Positions 46,024 to 57,645 of a DNA stretch of 64,000 nucleotides are shown in pieces. Each line of letters starts with the position of its first letter. Within the stretch, counting starts at the first letter, position 1. A model generated the notes under the pieces. It worked only from the letters and a program-made list of their open reading frames with translations. It had not been told where the DNA came from and did not search any database. The translations under genes and the position numbers were made by a program. This stretch comes from Zeugodacus cucurbitae (taxonomy: Eukaryota; Arthropoda; Insecta; Diptera; Tephritidae), in assembly GCF_028554725.1 (NCBI RefSeq), contig NC_071668.1:73091719-73155718 (forward strand), given 5' to 3'.

Positions 46024-47325
46024 TTTATCTGCTTTCTTTTTTCTCAACGATTGCTACAGCTGCTTTAAACACTAATTGATTTTATTGCGTTTGTTGAAAA
46101 TTTTCTTAAAATTACAAAATCGAATAATGATTTTTTATGTTAATATTTTTTCAATATTTCGATTTTTTCTACACGCCTACTGCAATTGATTTTCTTTGCG
46201 ACACAACTTAACAACTTTTTTTTTATTTATAATCACTTGCACACTGTTGTAAGAGTATATGAAAAACACATCCGCACAACTCAAGAACTGCTAAAGAATT
46301 ATTTATAATCCGACACTTTTATTTTATATATGCTAACACGCGCAATGGAATCTATGACTAGTCGCCGTACAATTTATTTCAATTTATTCAGGTACCACAA
46401 TTTTAGTGAACAAACACACTGGCGCAACAACAAAAAGTAGGTAGAGATGTAGTAAAATGTAGTAGAAAGAGAAGCTGCCAAAATTATACCACTGCATAAC
46501 AGCTGATATTGATAAACCAACGTTGCCATATTTCCGGGGTAAGTGTATTTATTATGAAATGGAAAAGTAGGGAAAATTGGCATATATTTGGAAAATCTAT
46601 ACAAGTACATATATGTATATATATTTTATTTAATTGATAAAAATTATACAAATTAAATTATATTGTATTTTATCCAAATATCAACAACATTATTTATACA
46701 TAACAAAATGTTATATAAATATAGTAAAGATATGAAAATTTTTATTAATAACTATATACGTTCCTCTCCTCATTTGCTTATAATTATAAAGCAAATAATT
46801 CATTTAACACCTTATACATTTATGTATGTTTTGGTACTCCACCAACTGCTTGGGAGCCACTGTCGAAACAGCGTTGCATGTGTTTTCACTCATTGCATTG
46901 CCATAATTTTATTTTATAGCAACTCTTTTTACTAAATATTTGTGCGCTTGTTTGCTTTTACATTGCCGGTTGCTATCTCATTTCGCCACTTAATTTTAGT
47001 AGTTAATGTGAAATTAAGGCGCAATGTGTTAAATTTCTTGAACCCCGTGTTATTAGAATATTTGCTTGTCACTAAAAGTTTCCGTAGTGAGGGCATACTT
47101 ACAGCGCGCCGGAAGAAAACATGCCCAACTTGTAGAGTCGTGCTAAACAAAGTAAACACATTAAGCAGTGATTTGTTCAAATTTATTTACTTAACAAACT
47201 GATTCGCTTGAATTAGCCACACGTAACTCACCTATTCAACGTGTAAATATTAACAATACTTAATTTAATTTATATTATTTGCGTATTACGTTGGATCAAG
47301 TACATTTACGTAGAAATTAAATAAG
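46024..47325. promoter_or_regulatory. Shared upstream region of divergent Pect and NTPase
   Basis: The two start codons lie 1.3 kb apart in head-to-head orientation. The region must hold Pect upstream sequence and the promoter of the distal NTPase first exon. I cannot fix a TATA box, initiator or transcription start. No protein-coding frame in it is convincing. Confidence 0.5.
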
Positions 47326-50300
47326 ATGACGTCGCCAAAAGATGTGCGAAAACGTAAGGTGAGTAAACGTGTAAATGCTGTGTTTTTAATTTTTTAAGTA
47401 CTGTAAGTAGCTAGTTTTAAATTCTTATAAGCAGTATGAGGTGAAGTGTAGGACAAGCAGGTTTTACCGGCTTAGCTTTCTATGGTATGGAATAAACTAT
47501 ATATTAGAAAGCTTTATACCTTCAGTCGTCGTTATTTCTTTGGTGTCGAGAGCAAACAGAAGTTCTTTTCTGAACAGCACCATATATTATATCTAATAAA
47601 CATACAAGCTGCTGATAAAACAGAAATAAATTGGCGATGCTTTTGTTGTAAAGTTGGCCAATTAACTTAATTTAAAATATATTGTGTAGTTCATTTGTTT
47701 TCTAATACATGTAATGATTAAGATTCATGTGTATATGTGTGTTTTGTTGAACGATGCTGTTAAGTAATTATCTACTACATAGTTCTATCGTAACATGTAG
47801 CTACAAGCTATTTAGTGTTAGATCAAAGTTTAATTTTCTATATATAAAATTGCACATTTGATGCCAAGTTTAATGACATTATTATAGTGCGTTTAAAACT
47901 ATGTTGAACATTAAAAAAGAAAATACACGAAATAGTGACGTCAGGTTTTCTGTTGTGGTCAGCGTTTATTTATGGTGAATAGATACCTAAATTATGTTTT
48001 TTGTTTGGGTCACTTGTTTCTAATATTTAAACGCTACTCTTTCCGGTTGAATAGTTTACATTCAATGAATATATAAAATAAAAAAAAAAAAAACAAATTT
48101 TCTTATAAATTTCTCATTGATTAAAATTCACAATTATAAATGTCTAAGAACTGATACAAATTTAATATATTTTGCTTTTAAAATATTGATTATTGTCTTT
48201 ATTGTTCAGCAATGCAATATTAATAAGTCCAGATAAGAAAATATACATTTACAAGGTTCTTCAAAATGATGAGACAAGTTGTGCGAAATTCACTTAGCTA
48301 TTTCATAACAATTATTATTTCTATTGTCATAGTTTTTCTGATAGTGGCACACTCTGAACTGATAAGAGTAAAATGTCTACCGTCGAGCATTAAGTGTAAT
48401 GCATTTTTATTGTAAAATTATTGAATTTGCTGGTCTTAGATAAGATAATAATCTATGCAAGTTTTTAAAATGATAAGCGAAAGCTTTTAAGTGAATTAAT
48501 TTGCAAGTCATAATGTGCACCGTAACTAATAAAATCAACTTCAAAATTATATATTATTACTTTTATAAAAATACAATTTAAAATTTAATTTTATTAATGC
48601 AAAAATATTGTTTTGAAAATATAACAAACTTACGCATATAACAAAAAAAAAGTTAGTAAATAATTTTAGTTAAATATTCCGATTATATATTTATATAATT
48701 TAGTTTTAGAATTTCTGGTATTTTTCCACCGTCAAAATTTTACGATATGAGGTTAGTCAAATCTCCTTATCGCATACGTGCTCCAGTGCTCAGCTGTTTT
48801 TCGACAACATTTGCGCTTATTTTTCACACCGTCTTTCTGCTACGACAACAAAGAATTTTTGACATTTCAGCATTTGCCGCATTTACAACAATTGTATTTC
48901 ATTCAGTAATTCACAAAGTCGAATTTAATATTTATACAGCCGTTTGGCTTAATTTAGGTTTATTTAGAACTTAAAGCACAAAAACACGTACTAAATGTAG
49001 TACAATGATGTTTGAATACCAATTGGTAAGTTAACGCAATATACGTAACTTTTATTCACATGGGTTTTCAGGAAACATCAAAGGCACATTTATTTATAAA
49101 AATTATTATTTTTTAACAGTTGAACACAAACGATGACCAAGCGGGTGGCGCTGCTACCATTAGACGCAAATCTGGCAGTCCAAACGGTGGTGGCTCGAAG
49201 GGTTTACCCAGGGGATTAAAGTTTTCATTTCTCTGCCTTTTGCTGTCTGCTGTATGTCTGCTGATCCTTTTTGGTAAATATTTTTTCAAATATTTTTATT
49301 GGAAAGTTACAAATTATAATAATTATACCTGCAGGTGTTTACGTGGACTCCACCAGTCCATTTTTGGTACGCTTGGCATCGAAATTAGGTTATACACGCA
49401 ATCAGTTTGCAGTTATCATTGACGCTGGTTCGACTGGTAGTCGCGTTTTGGCATACAAATTTGATCGAAGCTTTATTGGTAAATAAATCTAATCTCAACG
49501 GTAAATTTAAAAATATTTTATTTTTTTTTGTTTTATAATTTTTAAGACAACAAGCTGGTCTTGTCCGAGGAGCTTTTCAAAGAACGCAAACCGGGACTCT
49601 CATCGTTCGCGGAAAATCCCTCACAAGGCGCACATTCCATTAAATTGCTACTCGATGACGCTAAAGCGTTTGTGCCCAAAGAAAAGTGGTCGACAACACC
49701 TTTAGTGCTCAAAGCAACAGCCGGCTTGCGGTTATTACCACAACACAAGGCCGAAAATCTGTTAAATGCCGTGCGTGAACTTTTCGAAAAGTCGGGTTTT
49801 AGCGTTGACCCAGACGCCGTAGAGATTATGGATGGTACGGATGAAGGCATATTTTCATGGTTTACCGTTAACTTCTTGCTTGGGCGCCTATCCAAAATAA
49901 ATCAAGCTGCAGCCTTGGATTTGGGTGGCGGTAGTACACAAGTCACTTTTGCACCGACTGATCCCGATCAGTTGCCGCTTTACCAGAAATATATGCACGA
50001 AGTGAATACCTTAAATCGACAAATTGCCGTGTTTACACACAGTTACTTAGGGTTGGGTTTGATGGCGGCGCGTCACTCAGTATTTACAAAAGGTTACAGT
50101 AAAGATGAGAATGTTGTGGAATCTGTATGCGTTAATTCGATAATTAATAATCGCACATGGGTTTACTCGAATGTGGAATATAAAGTGAGGTAAGGATAAT
50201 GCAAATTATAGATTTTAGTTTACTTTTTTCATTGACAATTTGTTTTTACTTTACAGTGGCAAACCAAATCCGAAATCTACAGCCGAAGAGCCAGTCGTAG

Positions 50301-50847
50301 ACTTTGAACAATGTTTAGAGGCAGTTAAAACTCAAGTGTTGCCACTAGTTAAACCGAAACCTTTCACCTTGAAGCAGCATACAGTGGCTGCTTTCAGTTA
50401 TTATTTCGAACGCGCCATAGAATCTGGTCTCATTGATCCCTTCGAAGGCGGCGAGATTACGGTGTCTGCTTATCGCAAGAAAGCGGAAGAAATATGCAGC
50501 ATTGCGAATGACGAACAGCCTTTTATGTGCTTCGATTTGACTTTTATTTCGGTGTTGTTGCGTGAGGGATATGGTTTGGGAGATAGTAAGAAAATAAAGG
50601 TAAATCACTAATTGAAATTTTTCTTTTAATTTTTATATAATATTTTTTTTTTTAATTTTTATATACTTTTATTTTTTAATTTTTATATATTGTTTTCTTT
50701 TAAATAATTTTTTTTTTCAAATTTTTAAATAATAATGTTTTTGTCTTTATTCTGCAGCTTTACAAAAAAATCGATGGACATGAAATTTCATGGGCTCTAG
50801 GCTGCGCATACAATGTTTTGACCAGCGATGACAAATACAATTCCTAA
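47326..50847 (+). CDS. NTPase: CD39-family nucleoside diphosphatase (ENTPD5/6-like), distal first exon form
   Basis: The distal form joins 47326-47358, 49120-49273, 49335-49478, 49547-50189, 50257-50599 and 50758-50847 (468 residues); all phases close. It is a type II membrane protein: a short Arg/Lys-rich cytosolic part, one membrane segment (FSFLCLLLSAVCLLILFG), then the catalytic domain in the ER/Golgi lumen or outside. Five apyrase conserved regions are visible: VIIDAGSTGSRV, LKATAGLRLLP, IMDGTDEGIFSWF, ALDLGGGSTQVTF and SWALGCAYN. The family hydrolyses nucleoside diphosphates such as UDP and GDP, supporting glycosylation and nucleotide-sugar import. Length matches ENTPD5/6 proteins (~430-480). 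It converges on RabGGTB, with 1.1 kb between stop codons. Confidence 0.95.
49005..49025 (+). CDS. NTPase: Alternative proximal first coding exon of NTPase
   Basis: ATGATGTTTGAATACCAATT, one more G, then the donor GTAAGT, is a 21-nt phase-0 exon only 94 bp before the shared exon at 49120. It would give MMFEYQL in place of MTSPKDVRKRK, and a 464-residue protein. Both first exons end in good donors and enter the same acceptor in frame. I infer alternative promoters, not mis-joining, but transcript data are needed. Confidence 0.6.
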
Positions 50848-51014
50848 AATCTATAAAAACAATAATGAAAATATCACAAACACATCCAACAATATACATA
50901 TAGAAGTGTGTATATAATAATAGTGAATTAGTAGTGTAAAAAAATTGAAAAGTGCTTTGTAGTATGTAACTAAAAACTCCATATTTCTAAAGCCAGTGCA
51001 GTGCGGTATGTGAA

Positions 51015-51020
51015 AATAAA
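51015..51020 (+). promoter_or_regulatory. NTPase: Candidate poly(A) signal of NTPase
   Basis: AATAAA lies 168 bp after the NTPase stop codon. Further AATAAA-like sites downstream (around 51335 and 51460) leave room for longer 3' UTRs. Confidence 0.4.
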
Positions 51021-51880
51021 CTAGGCTAAATCTGGGCAATCACGAATTAGCGCTAATAACCTTGTTAGAACTAAATGCCATAGTGCCTTAGTAAACTAAA
51101 AAAATGTTTTCACTTTGATTTCAATTGAAAAATCTCAACGTAGATTAGTAGTGTAATGTGACTTTAAATGATATTTTGTGTATACTAAGGATGTGTTTGT
51201 TTGGCAATACAAATATATTTTATTCCTTTATATACCGTTAAACACTATGTGTTGGTATTGAGTCAATTAATTTTTATTTTATTTTTTTTGTTTAGGTTTG
51301 CAACATAAATGTCATAATGTACCATGTATATATAAAATAAATAAGATTTTTTAACTTATGTGATTGCATTGGAATTAGTATATTGTTTGGATCGTGTAAA
51401 TGTATTCATAATTGAGGGCAATTTAATATAATGCTGTACTGTACTTTATTAAATAATTATAAATAAATTAATAAACAACTATAATTAACATTTCTGTGAA
51501 ATTTTTATTTGATTTTTTTGTTGTGAAATAACACTTCGTTTATTATGACATGCAATGTGTAAAGCAATTGTGAATCATTGAAATGCGCCTTCAGTAAAAA
51601 CAAAAATAAATAACTCTTTGCGTGTTTTCATTATATATTTACTTTATTGTTGTACATTTGATGGCTTTTTAAAATATATGTCTTTAATTCTGTTGTCTTA
51701 TTTGTATTTCTTGACTATTTCATAAACTAACGGTGCTTAAGTGTAAACAAACATTTCAAAATTTATCTTTGCTACGGTCCATCTATTTAAATATAATTAA
51801 AGCAATTTGAGTTTACATTTTCTCTACACCAGGCTTAACAAAAACAAAAACAAAGAATACAATATTAAAGCAATTACAAC

Positions 51881-51886
51881 TTTATT
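51881..51886 (-). promoter_or_regulatory. Candidate poly(A) signal of the Rab geranylgeranyltransferase beta gene
   Basis: TTTATT on the plus strand is AATAAA in the gene's direction, 86 bp after its stop, a normal distance for a short fly 3' UTR. Confidence 0.5.
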
Positions 51887-51971
51887 TTCAATCACTTATT
51901 ATTTGTAGTTGTGCAAAACTGAATATGCTTTGGGCTTGCATGGAATCATTTATTTCACTTCACATCCTCGT

Positions 51972-52994
51972 TTAGGGTTTTGACAATATTTGCGGTTTTA
52001 TACCCAAACGATCGATCACATATTGCGGCATACAAAGTGTGGGATTAATCGCTTTGAGTCCATCAAAGCCCAATATCGAAAGTGCACCTATGCCGAAGAG
52101 TGTATGAAATATATCCGGCAAATTGCCAGTGCGATCGGCAAAACCACCAGTTTCGTTGTCTTGGCATGTTAGTATGAATTGCTTGAGTTTCTCAGCGCTA
52201 ATCCAATGCAGACGTCCCATAATTGTTAATGAAGAGAGCACCCACCATGAGTAGCAGACGTCGGGCAGTTTTTCTGGTCGTCCATTCAGGCCACCTGAGG
52301 TGAGTTGACGTTCACATAGCCACCAACCCAACTTGTCAATATCGAGTAGGTGTAAACTTTGTGTCAGCGAAAGAAAGCCCACACAACAGTAGATGAGACC
52401 GGCATGCGATTCGGCACCCGGTTTGGAACCAAAGCCACCATCCGTTTGATTACAACATGACATTACGAATTTTATTGCACGTTCCACATTAATAGTGCCC
52501 TCCATACGTCCCAATAGCGTCAGTATGGCCACGGCACAAAAGCTAAAACGCGTATCCACCTCACCCCATTTGTCACCGAAAAAGCTGCCATCGAATTGTT
52601 GTAAACCACTTACGTAGCGCACAACTGCCTCACAATCTATTTCATTTAAAGCATCATAAATGCATAGTATTTGTATGGCAGAAAGTGTGTACAATATATG
52701 GGGGTCGTGACCTTCACATGGCGCAAAGCCGCCTGTAACTGGACATTGGCAGCGTCGTATGAAATCTATTATCGATGTACGATCCAGACGATCCAGCTGG
52801 TTCATGATATCTAATGCTGTGACACCCCAATATATACCCGACATGCGTAGAAATTCAGTCATGCAGTATTCGTAATCGTCCTGATCTTTTCCATGATTCT
52901 CAATGTACTCAACATGTTTCCAAAAGTGTAAATCCGTGTTCTTCTCATTATTTGCATCCGCATTGCTGGGTTTTGCAAAACTTGTGAAATCCAT
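51972..52994 (-). CDS. RabGGTB: Rab geranylgeranyltransferase, beta subunit
   Basis: This is an intronless frame of 340 residues, close to human RABGGTB (331). It is the catalytic beta subunit that, with the alpha subunit and Rab escort protein, attaches geranylgeranyl groups to C-terminal cysteines of Rab GTPases. Repeated prenyltransferase motifs are clear (TGGFAPCEGHDPHILYTL, FDGSFFGDKWGEVDTRFS, TDGGFGSKPGAESHAGLIYC, SGGLNGRPEKLPDVCYSWW, TGGFADRTGNLPDIFHTL). The zinc ligands are Asp245 and Cys247 (PDVCYSWW) and His297 (DIFHTL), equivalent to the known rat residues. The start ATG at 52994 is the only sensible one. The gene is convergent with NTPase and head to head with the SUZ-domain gene at 54507. 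Confidence 0.97.
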   Translation of the reverse strand: MDFTSFAKPSNADANNEKNTDLHFWKHVEYIENHGKDQDDYEYCMTEFLRMSGIYWGVTALDIMNQLDRLDRTSIIDFIRRCQCPVTGGFAPCEGHDPHILYTLSAIQILCIYDALNEIDCEAVVRYVSGLQQFDGSFFGDKWGEVDTRFSFCAVAILTLLGRMEGTINVERAIKFVMSCCNQTDGGFGSKPGAESHAGLIYCCVGFLSLTQSLHLLDIDKLGWWLCERQLTSGGLNGRPEKLPDVCYSWWVLSSLTIMGRLHWISAEKLKQFILTCQDNETGGFADRTGNLPDIFHTLFGIGALSILGFDGLKAINPTLCMPQYVIDRLGIKPQILSKP

Positions 52995-54506
52995 TTTGGC
53001 GACTTTTCCTTGCCACTTAGTTGACTAAACGCCCCAATATTAACTTTAGCTATACGTATCTACAATAAAGCACTGATTAATTTTAATTAATTTTGCTGTA
53101 ATAGTGTGTTGTTGTTGTTTAATTGTAGAAGTACAAATAAAATGAAACAAGTTCAAAATAATTATTTGTTAAGAATGTCAGCTGAATGGATGGAGCGATT
53201 AATGTCATTGGAGTACTGAGCTGTTTGCAAATATTTTCAACGCCTTTACAATTTATGGCAAATGAAGTTTATTTTATAATATCGTAAATAGCAATTTTAT
53301 ATTTATAAATATAACCCAAAGTTGCTTAGTGAAACACAGGGACTCAATCAAATCAGAGTAAAGCTTAAAAATATATGTAACTCATAAAAATAATATTATT
53401 CTTATCATGTGCTTAATATCATAAAGTTTATTACTCTTATTAATGTATTAAAGAATTCATAATTATGAAAATGAGTTAAAATATATACATTACATAGTTT
53501 TCTGCAAACTTTCCGATATTTTTGCTATCAACAAAGTTTAATTTCACTAGTAACAGCTGTTTATTGTTATCAACACAAAATTATCTACAATTACATACCA
53601 CAAAGTGGTAAACGAACAGATCTCGTTCTGATCCACATTCCACAGTTTTCATGCTTTTATATTTCATTGTTTCTTTGTGATTGCTCATCGTTTTTTTCTT
53701 TATCGTCGTAGTCGTGATTCGTGGAAGTAGCGGAGTTGCAGCAGCAGCAGCAACGGTGGCAGAGAAGAATAGAAATTTAATATTCCACCCAAATTTCACA
53801 CATTTTATTTGAATGCATTTAAAAGAACGTGTGAAATTCGAAGTGTAAACGTAAATCAGTTTGTAAATTTGCTATTAATTGTAGAAAAATAGAAAACGCA
53901 AATTGTGAAAAAGCGTGAAGGCATTGTGTAGTGGAAAATTTGCAACGCTGGCTGAAGCGAAAGAAATAGTGAAAAGACAACGAGGAACTGGAAGTTGTGG
54001 AAACAGCAACAGCGCTGCCATTGTCAGTACGCGTAATAGAAAGGGCGACGATATAGTCATTGGGAAGGTCTTTAAATTTGTTTGCATCGCGAAGAGCAGC
54101 AGGGAAAAGCACATTATAAAGCATAATAATTATTTAAAACTTACACATGGATTATTCATGAAAAAAGGGAAGCGGAACAGTGCGAGCAGCAGGAAAAGAC
54201 GAAAGTGAAAGGCAAAGCAGAGCAACAGCAGTAGCAGACGGCCGTACAGCGTAAGCAGCGAGCAAAAGCAAAAAAAAAAAAAATAAGCAAAGTGACAGAC
54301 TTCTTGAGCAAAAGACAAATTGCTGTGTTGCTATTTGAAGTTTTGAATGTTGTAAAAATTCTACGAGTTTCTACAAATTCCAACAACGTGGCAAATCTGT
54401 GTACTTTCGAAGGATATTGTTGGACACTGAAGCATACGATTTGCATCAAAATCAAGGTGTGAAATTGTTTACACACACCAGTCTAACAAAACGCCGCCAG
54501 CCAGAA
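52995..54506. promoter_or_regulatory. Divergent upstream region and SUZ-gene 5' UTR
   Basis: 1.5 kb separate the RabGGTB start and the SUZ-domain gene start in head-to-head orientation. The half from ~53800 to 54506 is rich in GCA/GAA triplets with a poly-A run (54270) and reads like a long 5' UTR of the downstream gene. Small frames there lack known domains. Confidence 0.45.
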
Positions 54507-55796
54507 ATGTCCAATGGTGACGAAGTGCTAGACAACTGGGAGGAAATTGATGAAGCTGGTGTAAGTGAAACACGATTAAAATTTCTTTATTTTATTTATA
54601 ATAATTTCATTAACTTTTAGTTGACAGATACATTGCAGAAGATACAACAAAAACAACAGGATACACCAGCGCAAAAAACCGATAGTGCCAAAAAGTGCTC
54701 AACCAATTTGCCAACAAATTCGTCAAGTTCAATAAATTCTTCACTTGCAGTGTTTTCCAATTCCACAACAAACACAGCTTCAACAACAGCTGAATCGAAA
54801 CAATTTACGTTCTCCACAGCTGAGTTTCCAACACCTGCTGTCGCCGCAACCGTTCCGATGAAATTACTACAGCGCAACGCAAATAATACTGGTGGCAATG
54901 TACAGGCCGCACTCGGTGGCAGTACAACAGCTGCTGAACTAAAATCGCCACTCGATGACATGGCAGCTTCATTTCAGCCGGTGATGATGATGTTACATAA
55001 ACCAGCCGATGAATTCCAGTCTCAGAATTATGCGACACCAACGAATTTGCAGACTGTGAAGATATTGCGTCGTCCCACGCAATCTATGGAGCCGCGTAAT
55101 AACGGTATTAAGCCACGTCAGCCAATTAAAACGTTGCAACAACGTGAGCAGGAGTACGCAGAAGCCCGTTTACGCATTCTAGGATCTGCAAAAAATCCCG
55201 AGGATGATGTGGGGTGAGTGTAGCCTACGTCAAAACAAATATTGCAGTGTTAATTTGTTTTTTGTTGCTTTTGCAGCGCGTCAAACGCTACGAATAATGC
55301 GAGTGCAACAACAACCGCCACCGCCGTCAACACGACTGCAAGCACAAACAATGCGTACAAGGGAAACAACGCTTCCCCCAAGGTCAATCAGTCTGGCGGC
55401 AAAGGTGGAGGTGGCGGTGGTGGTGGTAATGGTTCGCCACTTAATATGTACAATAACTATTACAATCATCAGCAACAACAACAACAACATCAGCAGCAAC
55501 AGCAACAAAATAACTACTATTATATGCAGCAACAGAAACAGCAACAGCAACAACAACAGATACCACCCGCTTATAACACCCGTTCAATGTCAGCGCTGCT
55601 GCCACTTCCGCTACCGACTACGCTACAGCATCAGCACCAACACCCGAAACCACAACTACAGAGCCAACATCAAACATGGTCACCTGTAGTCGGTGGCAGC
55701 GTGTCGTCATCGGCTTTAAGACAACAACAGCAAGAGAGCATTTTACGTTTGCCTCGTGGTCCTGATGGATCGAATGGTTTTCAGATGCGTCGGTAA
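54507..55796 (+). CDS. SZRD1: SUZ domain-containing protein (SZRD1-like)
   Basis: Three exons (54507-54560, 54621-55213, 55277-55796) join in phase to 388 residues. The N-terminus VLDNWEEIDEAG matches the acidic start of SZRD1 proteins. The SUZ domain is at ~190-214 (QREQEYAEARLRILGSAKNP) and the C-terminal SUZ-C motif closes the protein (ILRLPRGPDGSNGFQMRR). SUZ domains bind RNA and occur in mRNA-associated proteins; the exact role of this family is poorly known. It is much longer than the human protein (~150 residues). The extra length is Ser/Thr/Asn-rich sequence before SUZ and Gly/Gln/His/Tyr-rich low complexity between SUZ and SUZ-C, with CAA/CAG runs at 55470-55560. I use the human family name as symbol. 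Confidence 0.9.
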
Positions 55797-57009
55797 CGCG
55801 GTTAATTACAACGGAAGATTTTTAGTCAAACATCGCCGTGATCGTCATAAAAAAAACAAAAAAACAATTTTATCAATATGGCTTACTGCGTTCGTGCGTC
55901 TGTTAGCCATCTTCAGTTGTCTGCTACATATATATTACTCATTTAATTATTTCCCACATCGAACAGTCCCAACAATAACCCTTTCAAGTAATGTCACTCG
56001 CACCCATGAATGCATTTGCATGGAAAACTAAAAATCAACAACAAATGTCGCTTGTAAACCCTTATATCTAGTTATTGGATGCAATAAACAAAAATAATAA
56101 TTTTCTCCACTCTAAATTTTAAACAATGGTAATAACAGTAATATTTCTTCGTACATTTGTTTGTAATAATACACTTTTATACATACGCATAATACATATA
56201 TACACCACATGCTTATCCATTACTATCGAATCAGTTTGTAAATGTCTCCAAAGCAAAAGGCATAAGTTGGGTTTTTGTTTATAAAATGAAAGAGCAAACA
56301 AAAAAAAAAAAAAGAATGTCCGTAAAATTGCATGAACAATACTTATCAAAACCACTAAAAAGTCAAAAAATAAATTTAAAAATTAAAAATTAAAAACAAA
56401 AATACATTTATGTAAATTATGATTCTTTGAGATTTCCACTGTCTGGTGCTATTGCAAATTACATATGTATGTAAATGACGTATATGTGTATCATGTTCAT
56501 TTGAATTAAAGAAAGGTATTTTGGAAAATAAAATGAAATATTTTTTATATTTTTCACTCTATGCTTAAAGGTTAAATGGTGTGAAATACGTATACAAAAT
56601 TTTCAATTAATTTTCGACAGCCGTTATAGATATTGATCACAGTTATATAAGAAGAATTTGAATTTGAGAATCTGCGAAGAATTTTCATGTTATCCAGTAA
56701 CACACAATACTACTATATCCGGTTATTTTCATCATAACGAATATCTCAAAAAACGACAAAGTGTTCTCTACTCTCGAAACGCGCAAAAATTGTGGATTTT
56801 TGATCTGATCTGATCATAATCCTCTCTCCAATAGTAAATACTGTTTGTTTGATCTTTAATCTTTCTATAATACATGTGCTATATTTCACAGCCGTGTGGA
56901 TTCCGTAAGATGTAACTGACAACATCAGCTATTGACGGTCAGTGAACTTTCATTCTTTTCGACACTTCATCATATCTTCAACATTGTTAACCTTGCACTA
57001 CTTCTATCG
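55797..57009. other. 3' UTR of the SUZ-domain gene and intergenic DNA
   Basis: AATAAA at 56083-56088 is a candidate poly(A) signal, 290 bp after the stop. Beyond it are AT-rich unique sequence and no gene. Confidence 0.45.
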
Positions 57010-57645
57010 ATCTCTCGTTGTTGTTGTTGTAGCGGCATAAAACATTCCCCAAATAATTTTGAGGAATGCTGCCGATTTGACAATCCTTGGCCGGATAAAA
57101 ATCCGGGTCCGTTCCGGTTACGTAGAACCGACTGTCTCGTCATTGACAGCTGTGACTGAGTGCCAAGAGTACCTTCCTGAAATATGTACGTCGACAACTA
57201 ACAGCACTAAACCGACCGGACTTCGGTTGCGACAGACTTTCGACAAGCACTGAACGCCATTCACAGTGGAGCTATTAACACCTTCACTAACGCCCTCCCT
57301 GTGAATGGCGTACTTTGAGATAAATCACCTCCTATTACAGACACCGAGCTCGCGTTGCCTTGCGAAACTATAGTGATCCTGGCGCAATTTCGTTATGGAT
57401 ATTGTACCAAGATACACTCCTACCTAAACAGACTGAACCCCGATATACCCAATATATGTCCAGTCACTGCATGACACCAACCACCTCTTTGCATGTCCTA
57501 GACGCCACTCATCCAACACCCATTTCCCTTTGGTATGATTCTGTTGAAACAGCTCCTTTCCTGGGCCTCCCGTTGGATGACCCCGATGACAATTGGATTA
57601 GGCTTATCGATTTATTCAGGTTTGGGTTGTTAACCTCAAAATAAT
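57010..57645 (+). mobile_element. Jockey-like LINE ORF2 C-terminal fragment
   Basis: GCGGCATAAAACATTCCCCA at 57033 resembles a dispersed element portion known from flies. From 57260 broken frames encode ITDTELALPCETIVILAQFR, YLNRLNPDIPNICPVTA, HDTNHLFACP and SVETAPFLGLPLDDPDDNW. This is the usual end of jockey-type LINE ORF2 (LR.G.C..L.SYL.RI.P, HDT.HLF.C, ETA.FLGLPLD). Frameshifts show it is inactive. Confidence 0.75.

Noticed and set aside
45863..46047. TTG at 46047 as the Pect start (MRKKKADK extension)
   Set aside because: It is not an ATG; the ATG at 46023 is a normal start and the leader is not conserved.
48747..48974. 75-codon frame between the two NTPase first exons
   Set aside because: No domain, no splice-compatible ends; it does not join the NTPase frame.
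56119..56355. 78-codon minus-strand frame beyond the SUZ-domain gene
   Set aside because: Lies in AT-rich 3' UTR-like sequence with no coding features.
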